From Bacteroidota bacterium (GTDB lineage: Bacteria > Bacteroidota > Bacteroidia > Chitinophagales > Chitinophagaceae): a stretch of DNA of 64,000 nt. Each line of letters begins with the position of its first letter. The first letter of the stretch is position 1. The translations under genes and the position numbers were made by a program. This document shows positions 29,133-37,333 of this stretch, in pieces. The notes below the pieces were generated by a model. That model searched no databases. It had not been told where the DNA came from and worked only from the letters and a program-made list of their open reading frames with translations. Location: assembly GCA_030706685.1 (NCBI GenBank), contig JAUZOA010000014.1, forward strand, positions 1-64,000. Reading direction: 5' to 3'.

Positions 29133-30266
29133 TCGTTTTTTCAGTACGTCCACCATTTCTTTTTTCCAGGTTGCAAAATCGCCCAGTTCAACATGCCTTC
29201 GCGCTTCCTCCACCAGCCACCTGTAAAAAGCAAGATTATGTACACTCGCGATAGTCAGTCCCAGTATCTCCTGCGATTTCATCAGGTGGCGTAAATAAGC
29301 TTTCGAATAATGGTTGCTGATAATGCAATCCACTCCTTCATCAATGGGTGAAAAATCAAATTCCCATTTTTTATTGTCAATATTGATCACGCCCTGTGTT
29401 GTAAAGAGCATGGCATTTCGGCCATTACGGGTAGGCATCACGCAATCAAACATATCCACTCCCATACTGATACATTCAAGAATATTCCAGGGTGTGCCGA
29501 CCCCCATCAGGTAGCGGGGTTTTTCCTTTGGCAAATGATCACAGCACCAATCACATATTTCATACATGACCGGTTCCGGCTCGCCCACACTTAATCCCCC
29601 GATGGCATTACCTGTCGCTTGTTTGGATGCAATGTATTCACAGGATTGCTTTCGCAGGTCTTTGTAGGTGCCTCCCTGTACAATAGGGAAAAGGTTTTGC
29701 GTGTATCCATATTTATCATTCGTATCATTAAACCGGCTGAAACAACGATCCAGCCAGCGATGTGTGAGTTCAAGGGAAGTCTTCGCATAATTGTATTCAC
29801 AACCGCCGGGCGGACATTCATCAAAAGCCATGATAATATCCCCTCCTATCGAGCGTTGTATATCCATTACATTTTCTGGAGTGAACAAATGCCTGGATCC
29901 GTCAATATGCGATTGAAAAGTAACTCCCTCCTCCTTTATTTTTCTTGTCCCTGCCAATGAAAAGACCTGGTAACCGCCGCTGTCTGTCAACATTGGCCGG
30001 TGCCATCCTGTAAAACGATGAAGCCCTCCCGCCTTTTCCAACACTTCCAGACCGGGCCGCAGGTATAAATGATAAGTATTTCCAAGTATAATTTGGGCTT
30101 TTACATCATCCATCAACTGTTGTTGCGATACAGCCTTTACACTGCCGACTGTACCTACAGGCATAAAAACGGGAGTGAGTATCTCGCCATGACCGGTAAT
30201 TATTTTCCCCGTTCTGGCTTTGGAACCCGGATCAGTATGCTGCCATTGAAAAGTTAATGCTGCCAT
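29127..30266 (-). CDS. tgt: tRNA-guanine transglycosylase
   Basis: Exchanges guanine-34 for the queuosine precursor in tRNAs with GUN anticodons; 379 residues, cytosolic, TIM barrel. Catalytic and substrate motifs are intact: MLTDSGGYQVFSL, IIMAFDECPPGG, GGLSVGEP and DCVMPTRNGRNAMLFT (nucleophile Asp just before CVMPTR). The zinc subdomain departs from the E. coli pattern: where C-x-C-x2-C is expected the sequence is VDCIIS, leaving one Cys, while the His in SVHNLAFY is kept. This may be a lineage feature. It is convergent with the response regulator (6-bp overlap) and divergent from the GT2 gene. Confidence 0.95.
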   Translation of the reverse strand: MAALTFQWQHTDPGSKARTGKIITGHGEILTPVFMPVGTVGSVKAVSQQQLMDDVKAQIILGNTYHLYLRPGLEVLEKAGGLHRFTGWHRPMLTDSGGYQVFSLAGTRKIKEEGVTFQSHIDGSRHLFTPENVMDIQRSIGGDIIMAFDECPPGGCEYNYAKTSLELTHRWLDRCFSRFNDTNDKYGYTQNLFPIVQGGTYKDLRKQSCEYIASKQATGNAIGGLSVGEPEPVMYEICDWCCDHLPKEKPRYLMGVGTPWNILECISMGVDMFDCVMPTRNGRNAMLFTTQGVINIDNKKWEFDFSPIDEGVDCIISNHYSKAYLRHLMKSQEILGLTIASVHNLAFYRWLVEEARRHVELGDFATWKKEMVDVLKKRL

Positions 30267-30279
30267 GAGGGCTGCAAGA

Positions 30280-30385
30280 TAGAATGAGAAATGAGAAATC
30301 AGAAATGAGTCACCGGGAAGTTCCGGCAGTATTTCAATTCCTCTCCTGATATTTTAGAGATAAAATTCCTTATTTCTCATTTACC
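30280..30385. repeat. Heptamer-repeat dyad A (tgt/GT2 divergent gap)
   Basis: The left arm 30281-30308 is four consecutive heptamers (AGAATGA, GAAATGA, GAAATCA, GAAATGA). The right arm ~30367-30385 is the inverted complement (TTATTTCTCATTTACC). The spacer holds a small CCGG-gaagtt-CCGG hairpin. It fills the gap between divergent tgt and the glycosyltransferase gene, so both promoters lie in or beside it. Confidence 0.7.
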
Positions 30386-30394
30386 TTCGCAGCT

Positions 30395-31516
30395 ATGCCA
30401 CTTACTGACTGGGGAGAAATAATTTTGTTTTGTTTTGTTGCTGCCACTGCTATACAGGTTTTCTATTATACCTGGTTTTTCAGCCGTCTTGCATTTTTTA
30501 AGCCTAAACAAAAACTGCAATCGCAACAACATCCCGTTTCTGTTATCATCTGCGCCAGGGACGAAGACGAAAACCTGGCAAGGAACCTTCCGGGTGTATT
30601 GGTACAAAATTATAAAAGTACTTATGAAGTGGTGGCTGTCAATGATAATTCACTGGATGATTCCAAATACATCTTGCAGGAGCTGAAGAAAACATTCAAA
30701 TCATTGAATGTGGTGGAACTTACCCAGGAAGCCAAGCTTATTTCCGGGAAAAAGTATCCTTTGTCTATTGGTATCCGCGAAGCCAAGCATGAAGTACTGC
30801 TGCTGACTGACGCGGATTGCGTTCCGGCCAGTGAGCACTGGATACAAAAAATGCAGGACGCTTATGATGATAAGATTGAGATCGTATTAGGGTATGGCGC
30901 TTACCATAAACGCCCGGGTATCCTGAACAAACTTGTCCGGTTCGAAACCTTTCATACAGCGCTTCAGTATCTTTCCTATGCGCTGGCGGGTATCCCTTAC
31001 ATGGGTGTAGGCAGGAACCTTTCCTATAAAAAAGGCCTGTTCTTCCGCAACAAGGGCTTTTCTTCCATTAATCATATTCCAAGCGGGGATGATGACCTTT
31101 TTATTAATAAAGTGGCTACCAAACAAAATACAGCCATCATCATTGACCCTGAAGCGATCACCCGTTCCATACCCAAGCAGACCTGGGGTGAATGGCGAAG
31201 ACAAAAATCGAGACATTATACTACCGCTAAATTTTATAAGCCTAAACACAAATTCTTACTTGGATTATACGTTGCCACCCAATTTCTTTTTTACCCCTTA
31301 TTCGCCGGTACCATTATTTTTTATGACTGGCGGCTTGCCCTCCTTTTATTATCCGTAAAACTTATAGTACAGGGTTTTGTTTTTTATAAGTCGATGAAAA
31401 AAATGGAAGAAAAGGATTTGTGGCCCTGGTTTGTATTGCTGGATATCTGGATGTTCTTCTATTATATTGTTTTTGCATCCGCCTTGTGGAAAAAACCAAA
31501 AAGAACCTGGAGTTGA
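30395..31516 (+). CDS. Membrane-bound glycosyltransferase family 2
   Basis: A 373-residue GT2 (GT-A fold) enzyme anchored in the inner membrane. One TM helix at ~8-28 precedes the catalytic domain (~45-270), with SVIICARDEDENL, the nucleotide/metal motif TDADCVPASEHWI, the acceptor loop GDDDLFINKVA and a QxxRW-like RRQKSRHYT. Three TM helices follow (~285-365). It would transfer a sugar from a nucleotide sugar to a lipid or polysaccharide acceptor; donor and acceptor are unknown. Upstream is heptamer element A; TACCTTCGC just before the ATG resembles a -7 box. Downstream, 46 bp, is the O-methyltransferase. Confidence 0.87.
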   Translation: MPLTDWGEIILFCFVAATAIQVFYYTWFFSRLAFFKPKQKLQSQQHPVSVIICARDEDENLARNLPGVLVQNYKSTYEVVAVNDNSLDDSKYILQELKKTFKSLNVVELTQEAKLISGKKYPLSIGIREAKHEVLLLTDADCVPASEHWIQKMQDAYDDKIEIVLGYGAYHKRPGILNKLVRFETFHTALQYLSYALAGIPYMGVGRNLSYKKGLFFRNKGFSSINHIPSGDDDLFINKVATKQNTAIIIDPEAITRSIPKQTWGEWRRQKSRHYTTAKFYKPKHKFLLGLYVATQFLFYPLFAGTIIFYDWRLALLLLSVKLIVQGFVFYKSMKKMEEKDLWPWFVLLDIWMFFYYIVFASALWKKPKRTWS

Positions 31517-31562
31517 AGACGGTAATTATCCTGTAACAGCCTGCACATTTCATTGCTTCACT

Positions 31563-32243
31563 ATGGATACTCTTATTTTCGAAAAGGTAGATGTGTACAT
31601 CAGCAATATGTTTGCCCCCGATGACGCTACGTTAGCAGCGACCCTTCGTTCGCTCAGGGCGGAAGGGCTTCCTCAACATAGTGTTTCCGCCAACCAGGGA
31701 AAGTTTTTGCAGTTAATGGCTATTCTTTGCAACGCTAAAAAAATACTGGAGTTGGGTACCCTTGGCGGGTACAGCACTATCTGGCTTGCAAGGGCGCTGC
31801 CCGCTGATGGAAAACTTATTTCTGTTGAAATAAACAACCATTATGCTGAAGTAGCTCAAAGGAATATTAATGATGCCGGGTTGTCGGGCAAAGTGGAGAT
31901 CAGGGTGGGAGATGCACTCGAAATCCTGCCAAAAATGATTCATGACAAGGAGGGTCCTTTTGACCTGGTATTCGTTGATGCAGATAAGCCTCCCTATGCT
32001 GAGTATTTCAGCTTTGCATTAAGCCTGGCACGTCCGGGTACCCTGCTGGTTTTCGACAACGTGATAAGAGAAGGAAAGATTCTTGATCCTGCCACTACCG
32101 ATGAAAAGGTCAAAGGCGTACAACGCTTCAATAAAATATTAAGCGATAATCCGCATGTTACTTCAACAATCCTTCCTATTGTCGGGATAAAGGAATACGA
32201 CGGCATGGCCCTTGCAATAGTAAAAGGGAATATTATTGCGTAA
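31563..32243 (+). CDS. SAM-dependent O-methyltransferase (Methyltransf_3)
   Basis: A 226-residue class I methyltransferase of the catechol/caffeoyl-CoA O-methyltransferase group. The SAM site is ILELGTLGGYSTIWLA, then LISVEINNHYAEVA, GDALEIL, and the metal-binding segment VFVDADKPPYAEYF with VFDNVIREGKI. It would methylate a catechol-type or other small hydroxylated substrate in the cytosol. The ATG at 31563 starts the family's N-terminus. The stop lies 13 bp before the rsmG start, so the two genes are probably co-transcribed, although a functional link is not evident. Confidence 0.87.
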   Translation: MDTLIFEKVDVYISNMFAPDDATLAATLRSLRAEGLPQHSVSANQGKFLQLMAILCNAKKILELGTLGGYSTIWLARALPADGKLISVEINNHYAEVAQRNINDAGLSGKVEIRVGDALEILPKMIHDKEGPFDLVFVDADKPPYAEYFSFALSLARPGTLLVFDNVIREGKILDPATTDEKVKGVQRFNKILSDNPHVTSTILPIVGIKEYDGMALAIVKGNIIA

Positions 32244-32256
32244 GAATTTTTTGCCT

Positions 32257-32925
32257 ATGGAAATAATCCTTAAATATTTTTCTGATTTTACTTCCGGACA
32301 ACTAAGCCAGTTTAAAGCTTTGGAAGCCCTGTATAAAGATTGGAATGAAAAGATCAACGTCATTTCACGGAAAGATATAGATGGTCTTTATGAAAAACAT
32401 GTATTGCACTCACTCAGTATCGCCGCCATCTTCGATTTTCAACCCGGCACTGAAATAATCGATCTTGGAACCGGGGGTGGGTTTCCGGGTATACCCTTAG
32501 CCATATTCTTCCCGGAAGTAAAATTTCTTTTAGTAGACAGCATCGCAAAAAAATTAAAAGTAGTTGAAGGGGTAGCAACAGCCATCGGGTTAAAAAATGT
32601 AACCCTGATGAATACAAGGGCTGAGGATATTAAAAACAAGAAATTTGATTTTGTGGTCTCCCGGGCCGTGGCCCCCTTAAAGGATCTTTGGAGATGGAGT
32701 AAGCCCCTGTTGAAAACAAGTACGAAGTACGAAGTACGAAATCCGGAAATCCCTGGTCGCCACTCACCGTTCATCACCCACCGCCCCGGGCTTATCTGCC
32801 TCAAAGGAGGCGACCTGACTTCAGAGATCCGGGAAAGTGGTTGCCGTCCACATATTATCGAAATAGCTGAACTGTTTCCCCGGGAGTTTTTCAGGGAAAA
32901 GTATTTGCTTTTTGTACCCAGATGA
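32257..32925 (+). CDS. rsmG: 16S rRNA (guanine527-N7)-methyltransferase
   Basis: RsmG (GidB) methylates N7 of G527 in 16S rRNA using SAM; 222 residues. Family motifs: YKDWNEKINVISRKD, HVLHSLSIA, IIDLGTGGGFPGIPLAI (SAM loop), LLVDSIAKKLKVVE and FVVSRAVAPLKDLW. Between LLKTS and GLICLKGGDLTSEI there is an unusual stretch (~155-178) encoded by heptamer-repeat DNA (element B), longer than the loop usual there. The frame is intact, so the enzyme is probably functional. The ATG at 32257 is preferred over an upstream TTG. Confidence 0.93.
   Translation: MEIILKYFSDFTSGQLSQFKALEALYKDWNEKINVISRKDIDGLYEKHVLHSLSIAAIFDFQPGTEIIDLGTGGGFPGIPLAIFFPEVKFLLVDSIAKKLKVVEGVATAIGLKNVTLMNTRAEDIKNKKFDFVVSRAVAPLKDLWRWSKPLLKTSTKYEVRNPEIPGRHSPFITHRPGLICLKGGDLTSEIRESGCRPHIIEIAELFPREFFREKYLLFVPR
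32718..32787 (+). repeat. Heptamer-repeat element B inside rsmG
   Basis: Ten successive 7-bp units within the rsmG coding region. It begins with three exact AAGTACG copies at 32718, 32725 and 32732, then AAATCCG, and continues with CCACTCA, CCGTTCA and TCACCCA before CCGCCCC. It keeps the frame open and encodes a loop just before LICLKGGDL. Confidence 0.7.
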
Positions 32926-32942
32926 TCCCGGATCACTTTGGT

Positions 32943-32968
32943 CGGTATTTACCTGTGAAAAATACCGA
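32943..32968. promoter_or_regulatory. Inverted repeat upstream of orphan response regulator
   Basis: CGGTATTT (32943-32950) and AAATACCG (32961-32968) form a dyad, followed by another GGTATT at 32973. It sits just upstream of the -33 box of the response regulator gene. It could be an operator or the terminator of rsmG. Confidence 0.4.
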
Positions 32969-32976
32969 TTAGTGGT

Positions 32977-33008
32977 ATTGGCCGTATGTAAGCGAAAGAA
33001 GACCTTTG
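32977..33008 (+). promoter_or_regulatory. Promoter of orphan response regulator
   Basis: ATTG at 32977-32980, 20 bp, then GACCTTTG at 33001-33008, close to TTTG-N19/20-TAnnTTTG. The ATG follows 4 bp later, implying a very short leader. Confidence 0.45.
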
Positions 33009-33012
33009 CAGG

Positions 33013-33654
33013 ATGAATGAGATTTCCGTTTGCATAGTGGATGATAATAAACAACTCAGGAGTGCGCTGGAGGAAATTGTCAGCATGTCGGATGGCTACA
33101 AGTGTGTGGCTACTATCGGTACCGCCGAAGAAGCAATTGAGCAGATTCCCTTACTTAAACCGGATGTCGTGCTCATGGATATCAACCTGGGAAGCAGTGA
33201 GAGCGGTATTGATTGCGTAAAAGCGCTGAAACCACAGATGCCGGCGACAAATTTTATGATGTGTACGGTATATGAGGAAGATGAAAAGATATTTGAAGCC
33301 CTGAGTGCCGGGGCCAGTGGTTATATTTTAAAAAAGACGGCTCCCGGTAAATTATTAGAAGCTATCCGCGAACTCTACCAGGGAGGAGCCCCTATGAGCA
33401 GCCAGATAGCCAGGAAAGTGGTAGCCGCTTTCCAGAATAAACCCGATGCGCCCGATTCTCCGGGAAAACTGGATCAACTGACCAACAGGGAGAGAGAAAT
33501 ATTGGAACAATTATCCAAGGGTCTTATGTATAAGGAAATTGCCGGCCTGTTATTCCTTAGTCCTGAAACTGTTCGGAAACACGTCTACCATATCTATGAA
33601 AAGCTTCATGTCAATAACCGGGTGGAAGCGGTAAATAAATATTTTGGACGCTGA
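33013..33654 (+). CDS. Orphan response regulator, NarL/LuxR type
   Basis: A 213-residue regulator with receiver (~4-125; VDD, phosphoacceptor Asp56 in VVLMDINLGS, Lys in YILKKTAP) and LuxR helix-turn-helix (~148-210; EREILEQLSKGLMYKEIAGLL). No kinase gene is adjacent. It strongly resembles the regulator at 50191-50814 (shared SGASGYxLKKTAP and PMSSQIAR segments), which does sit behind a kinase, so the two may be paralogues sharing or competing for a sensor. It has its own promoter and an upstream inverted repeat, and is followed by a hairpin terminator. Confidence 0.9.
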   Translation: MNEISVCIVDDNKQLRSALEEIVSMSDGYKCVATIGTAEEAIEQIPLLKPDVVLMDINLGSSESGIDCVKALKPQMPATNFMMCTVYEEDEKIFEALSAGASGYILKKTAPGKLLEAIRELYQGGAPMSSQIARKVVAAFQNKPDAPDSPGKLDQLTNREREILEQLSKGLMYKEIAGLLFLSPETVRKHVYHIYEKLHVNNRVEAVNKYFGR

Positions 33655-33987
33655 TCTTATTGAAATAAAAACTCAGAAAATATTTGTTGTCAATAGAATA
33701 GCAGCAATTGTATTTCACTAATTCTTCCTTTCTGGCAAACATTCTAAAGCTCATATTTAAACAGATTCTAACCGGATTCTAATGTCTGAAATAAAAATAC
33801 CACGTATGTAGTATAGGACGAATTGGCGATACCCATTACTTTCGTTCTGTTATTTTTCGAATCATTCGTGCCCACAGCCTTTAACCATTATACCTTTAAG
33901 AATTTATTATAAAGGGGCCTAATCAAGCGATAAAAAACCATCCGCCAACTGGCGGATGGTTTCGTCGTTTATAGAACGCAGTATTGT
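33655..33987. other. Intergenic region with bidirectional terminator
   Basis: About 330 bp between the convergent response regulator and M1 peptidase genes. No gene is seen. It has a direct repeat of GATTCTAA (~33772 and ~33785) and a -7-like TACTTTCG at 33837-33844 without a well-spaced -33 box. A small RNA ending at the 33935-33962 hairpin is possible but unsupported. Confidence 0.35.
33935..33962. terminator. Bidirectional rho-independent terminator
   Basis: AAACCATCCGCC pairs perfectly with GGCGGATGGTTT across a 4-nt loop (aact), flanked by A-run and T-run. It serves the convergent response regulator and M1 peptidase genes. Confidence 0.85.
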
Positions 33988-35820
33988 TTATTGAAGCTTT
34001 AGTTTATTGTCTTTTCTCTCCACATCCGCCAGTCTCTGGCTGGGATCAATTTCAGCCACTATTATATCCGCTAATCGCCTTCCTGTTTCTATTATATACG
34101 TTTCATTTGTCCATTTCCAGGCAGGGTATACTTTACGCGGCGTTGAATCTTCCGCCGGTTTTTCCCCATACATCAGGTCAAGAGGAATATAATGCAACTC
34201 TTTGGTGCTGTCCTTAAATGTTATCTGCAGATCAACCGGCATAGGCATGAGGCCGACACGCTTTATTCTTATTTTGGTTTTGCCATTTTCTTCCCACAAA
34301 CTATCAAAGGCGTAATCAATCGTCCGGGTTGAATTGATCCAGTATTGTTTATACCAATCGAGTTTCATATCACTTACTTTTTCCGCTACCTGGATAAAAT
34401 CATTGGCATTAGGATGCTTGAATCTCCATAAGCGATAATATTCGAGCAATATCTTATCTCTCACTTCCGCGCCCGTGATATATCCCAGTTGCTCCATAAA
34501 TACCGCTCCTTTTGAATAAGAGGCGACATTATAGGCGAAATTGGTATTGAAATGATCGGCATGTGTAATCAGGGGCTCTTCTTTTCCGCTCCTGACAACA
34601 TTGAAATAAGATGCATAATTATCAGCCTGTGCAAATCCACCAGAGCCGTTCAGGTAAGCCGACACTCTCTCTTCTGCATATTGAGTAAACCCTTCGTCCA
34701 TCCAGGCATAAAGAGATTCGTTGGTACCCATCATTCCCTGGTACCAGCTATGCAACCACTCATGCAACCAGGCTCCCGGCTCAATGATTAATGTAGCCAT
34801 CGGGTATTCCATGCCGCCGTCGCCCCCATGAATAAAAGAATATTGTTTATAGGGATAGTGACCAAAGGTTTTTTCCATATAGGGCAAAGCTCTCCCGGCA
34901 AGTGTCAGTACATTCTCCCATTGCTGGGCAGTAGCATTAGTGGTTTTATACAGGAGATTAAGCGTAAGACTGTCATTTATCTTTACAGATTTATGAATGA
35001 AGTCCGGGTCTGCGGCCCAGACAAAATCATGAACGTTGGGGGCTGTGAATTTCCAGGTAAGTTTATTCCCCGGAGCCCTTATTACTTTCGATCCGGGGGC
35101 TTCATAACCATACCCGATCTCGCTTGCATTTTGTAAATAGCCTGAGCCCCCAAGAATATAGGTTTTGTCAATAGAAATACTCACGTCATAATCGCCCCAG
35201 ACGCCATAAAACTCGCGGGCAATATAAGGAGTCGGATGCCAGCCTTCATAATCATATTCGCAAAGTTTGGGATACCATTGGCTCATCGAATAACGGACTT
35301 TTGTAGTGGGGTTATCTCTTCCGCTCCTGCGAACCTGCAAAGGTACCTGGGCCTCAAACTCCATGTCAAAAACAACTTTTGATTTTGGCAGGATGGGCTT
35401 GTCTAATTTTACTTCAAGAATAGTTTCAAGCATATTGTATTGCTGCGGCCGTCCGTTCATCTTTAAGGAAATGATCTTCTGGTAACCGATTTCATCCGGT
35501 TTCAGGTTCAGGATGCGATCCTTTACACGAGGATCCCAATCCAGGCCCCGTCCCGCCTGTATAGTGCCCTGTCTGCGGCTGCGTGTATCCATCATACTGT
35601 TTGGCTGGAAAGCGTTCCAATACAAATGATAGAAAACCCTTGTCAATGTATCCGGTGAATTATTCCAGTATTCCAGCTTTTGTTTACCGGCAAAGCGATT
35701 GGTTTGCACATTCATGTCAATGGCCATGACATACTTTACCCGCTGTTGCCAGCGGTCAGGCTGTCCAAATGCAAATACCAGTGAAACCGTAAAGGTGATG
35801 CTTAATAAGATCCGTTTCAT
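33988..35820 (-). CDS. Secreted M1-family metallopeptidase
   Basis: A 610-residue exported zinc aminopeptidase-like enzyme. A signal peptide (~1-19, FAFGQ) is followed by the N-terminal beta-saddle domain. The exopeptidase-type motif appears as GGMEYPMATL. Zinc ligands are His353 and His357 in HEWLHSWYQG, with the third ligand Glu in WMDEGFTQYAEE. A C-terminal beta domain ends the chain. The ATG at 35820 is chosen because the signal peptide begins there; the frame runs 42 codons further up through non-coding sequence. Preceded by a tiny -7-like TATTTG. It probably acts on peptides in the periplasm. Confidence 0.9.
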   Translation of the reverse strand: MKRILLSITFTVSLVFAFGQPDRWQQRVKYVMAIDMNVQTNRFAGKQKLEYWNNSPDTLTRVFYHLYWNAFQPNSMMDTRSRRQGTIQAGRGLDWDPRVKDRILNLKPDEIGYQKIISLKMNGRPQQYNMLETILEVKLDKPILPKSKVVFDMEFEAQVPLQVRRSGRDNPTTKVRYSMSQWYPKLCEYDYEGWHPTPYIAREFYGVWGDYDVSISIDKTYILGGSGYLQNASEIGYGYEAPGSKVIRAPGNKLTWKFTAPNVHDFVWAADPDFIHKSVKINDSLTLNLLYKTTNATAQQWENVLTLAGRALPYMEKTFGHYPYKQYSFIHGGDGGMEYPMATLIIEPGAWLHEWLHSWYQGMMGTNESLYAWMDEGFTQYAEERVSAYLNGSGGFAQADNYASYFNVVRSGKEEPLITHADHFNTNFAYNVASYSKGAVFMEQLGYITGAEVRDKILLEYYRLWRFKHPNANDFIQVAEKVSDMKLDWYKQYWINSTRTIDYAFDSLWEENGKTKIRIKRVGLMPMPVDLQITFKDSTKELHYIPLDLMYGEKPAEDSTPRKVYPAWKWTNETYIIETGRRLADIIVAEIDPSQRLADVERKDNKLKLQ

Positions 35821-35901
35821 TAGCGTAGTGGTTTGAAGCGGCAAATATCGGCAATGGGATGTTATGTAAAAACAAAAGTGGCTGCCACATAAGGAATTAT
35901 T

Positions 35902-35971
35902 CTCCCGCAAAGGCCAGGACGCAAAGGGTAATAAGATGGTTTTCAAACATTGCGTTCTGGCCTTTGCGGGA
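35902..35971. repeat. Heptamer-repeat dyad H
   Basis: Arms of 22 nt at 35902-35923 and 35950-35971 are complementary with one G-T mismatch. The unit order in the left arm is CGCAAAG-GCCAGGA-CGCAAAG, i.e. period 7. It lies between two minus-strand genes (M1 peptidase and the PepSY-like protein) and would form a very stable RNA hairpin with a 26-nt loop. Confidence 0.8.
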
Positions 35972-36010
35972 AACTTCTTTTCAAAGCTTTTGAGACAGCC
36001 GCATTCTTAT

Positions 36011-36460
36011 TTACAGGGTTATACTTTCCCGCAGTAGTCTTCCTTTTGTATTAAAAAAAAGATATTTCTTTTCTACCCCGCTTTTTTTGGCCTTTAAACG
36101 ATATTGAGTTGATCCTCCGGGCAGGTATAATACTTTTGTTTCTTCCACTTCCCTGTCGGCATATTTGCTTTTATGAAACCCATCTTTTACCTCGTCGGGC
36201 AATTGATCAAAGGTCCATTCTTTTTCGGTTCCTTTCCAGACTCCTTTATTAGTATAGGAGGCGAGCATCCTATCGCCATTTAATTCAAAAGAAATATCTA
36301 CCCTTACCAGTTGATCCTTATAATCCACATTCGTAGCACCGTTATATTGTTGTGAAAAAGTTTCCTCAACTGCCTTGGGTATCTGCCGTATCTGCGCCAA
36401 AAGAGTATTGGCAATAACTGTGAACGAGATAAACAATAATAAAAAAACCTTCCTGATCAT
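36011..36460 (-). CDS. Secreted PepSY-like small protein
   Basis: A 149-residue exported protein with signal peptide (~1-22, TLLAQ). The body resembles the PepSY-like/DUF2874 beta-lactamase-inhibitor-like fold found in Bacteroidota: a helix (IPKAVEETFSQQYNGATNVDY), strands (LVRVDISFELNGDRMLASYTNKGVW), then a second helix-strand repeat (LPDEVKDGFHKSKYADREVEETKVLYL...TQYRLKAKK...KYLFFNTKGRLLRE). Function is unknown; such proteins are thought to bind or restrain proteases. The neighbouring M1 peptidase is separated by heptamer dyad H. Confidence 0.7.
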   Translation of the reverse strand: MIRKVFLLLFISFTVIANTLLAQIRQIPKAVEETFSQQYNGATNVDYKDQLVRVDISFELNGDRMLASYTNKGVWKGTEKEWTFDQLPDEVKDGFHKSKYADREVEETKVLYLPGGSTQYRLKAKKSGVEKKYLFFNTKGRLLRESITL

Positions 36461-36540
36461 AGAATTTATTTTTTCAATGGCAAAATTGATTCCGGGAACC
36501 TGATTAACATCATCACTTAATGATATTTAGGAATATATTA

Positions 36541-37209
36541 TCAGTTTTCTTTACCGGCCACCACTATGACAATCTCCCCTTTTACTGTTTTCTCTTTGAA
36601 ATAGCTCGCCACTTCTTTTAAGGTTCCTCTTTTATTTTCTTCAAACATTTTTGTAAGCTCCCGGCTGACACAACACAAACGGTCTTCCCCGAAACAGGCA
36701 GCGAATTCTTCCAGCGTCTTTACCAGTCGTACCGGCGATTCATAAAAAATCATGGTCCTTTCTTCCCGGGCCAGCTTTTTCAAAAGTGTCTGCCTTCCTT
36801 TTTTAAGAGGTAAAAAACCTTCGAAGCAAAAACGGTTTGCCGGGATTCCGCTGTCCACTAAAGCTGGAACAAAAGCGGTAGCCCCGGGAAGACATTCTAT
36901 TTTAATTCCCGACTTGATACATTCCCTCACCAACAAAAAAGCGGGATCAGAAATACCGGGTGTACCGGCATCCGTCATCAAAGCAATTTTTTTCCCTTCT
37001 GTTAACTGCTGTATAAGATGCTGCAGTATCTTATGTTCATTATGCTGGTGATAAGGAGAAATGGGTTTGGTGATCTGGTAATGATTAAGCAGGTGGGAAG
37101 AAGTCCGTGTGTCTTCTGCCAGGATGAGGTCAACATTTTTTAAGGTTTCTATTGCCCTTAACGTAATATCCTTCAGGTTGCCGATGGGGGTGGGAACAAG
37201 ATAGAGCAT
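36541..37209 (-). CDS. rsmI: 16S rRNA (cytidine1402-2'-O)-methyltransferase
   Basis: RsmI adds the 2'-O-methyl group to C1402 of 16S rRNA; 222 residues, tetrapyrrole-methylase fold. Family signatures: LYLVPTPIGNLKDITLRAIE, LAEDTRTSSHLLNHY, ALMTDAGTPGISDPAFLLV, LPGATAFVPALVDSG and RTMIFYESPVRL. Cytosolic, full length for the short Bacteroidota type. It starts directly beside heptamer element C. Confidence 0.95.
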   Translation of the reverse strand: MLYLVPTPIGNLKDITLRAIETLKNVDLILAEDTRTSSHLLNHYQITKPISPYHQHNEHKILQHLIQQLTEGKKIALMTDAGTPGISDPAFLLVRECIKSGIKIECLPGATAFVPALVDSGIPANRFCFEGFLPLKKGRQTLLKKLAREERTMIFYESPVRLVKTLEEFAACFGEDRLCCVSRELTKMFEENKRGTLKEVASYFKEKTVKGEIVIVVAGKEN

Positions 37210-37217
37210 GTAGTATA

Positions 37218-37333
37218 AGCTGCGGGCTATTAGCTATTAGCCGTTAGCTTTTAGCCCTTGTACCCGGACTTTTGCAACAACCAGGATAAGTTCAAAATTC
37301 AGTCTAATAGCTAACGGCTAATAGCTAATAGCA
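37218..37333. repeat. Heptamer-repeat dyad C (rsmI/purS gap)
   Basis: In the left arm 37218-37258 the dinucleotide GC ends at 37220, 37227, 37234, 37241, 37248 and 37255, exactly every 7 bp (units like TATTAGC). In the right arm 37303-37333, GCTA occurs at 37310, 37317 and 37324 with GC again at 37331, the inverted complement. It fills the entire gap between rsmI and purS. Confidence 0.8.

Noticed and set aside
33837-33962. Small RNA between convergent genes
   Set aside because: Only a -7-like box and a shared terminator; no well-spaced -33 box or conserved structure visible.
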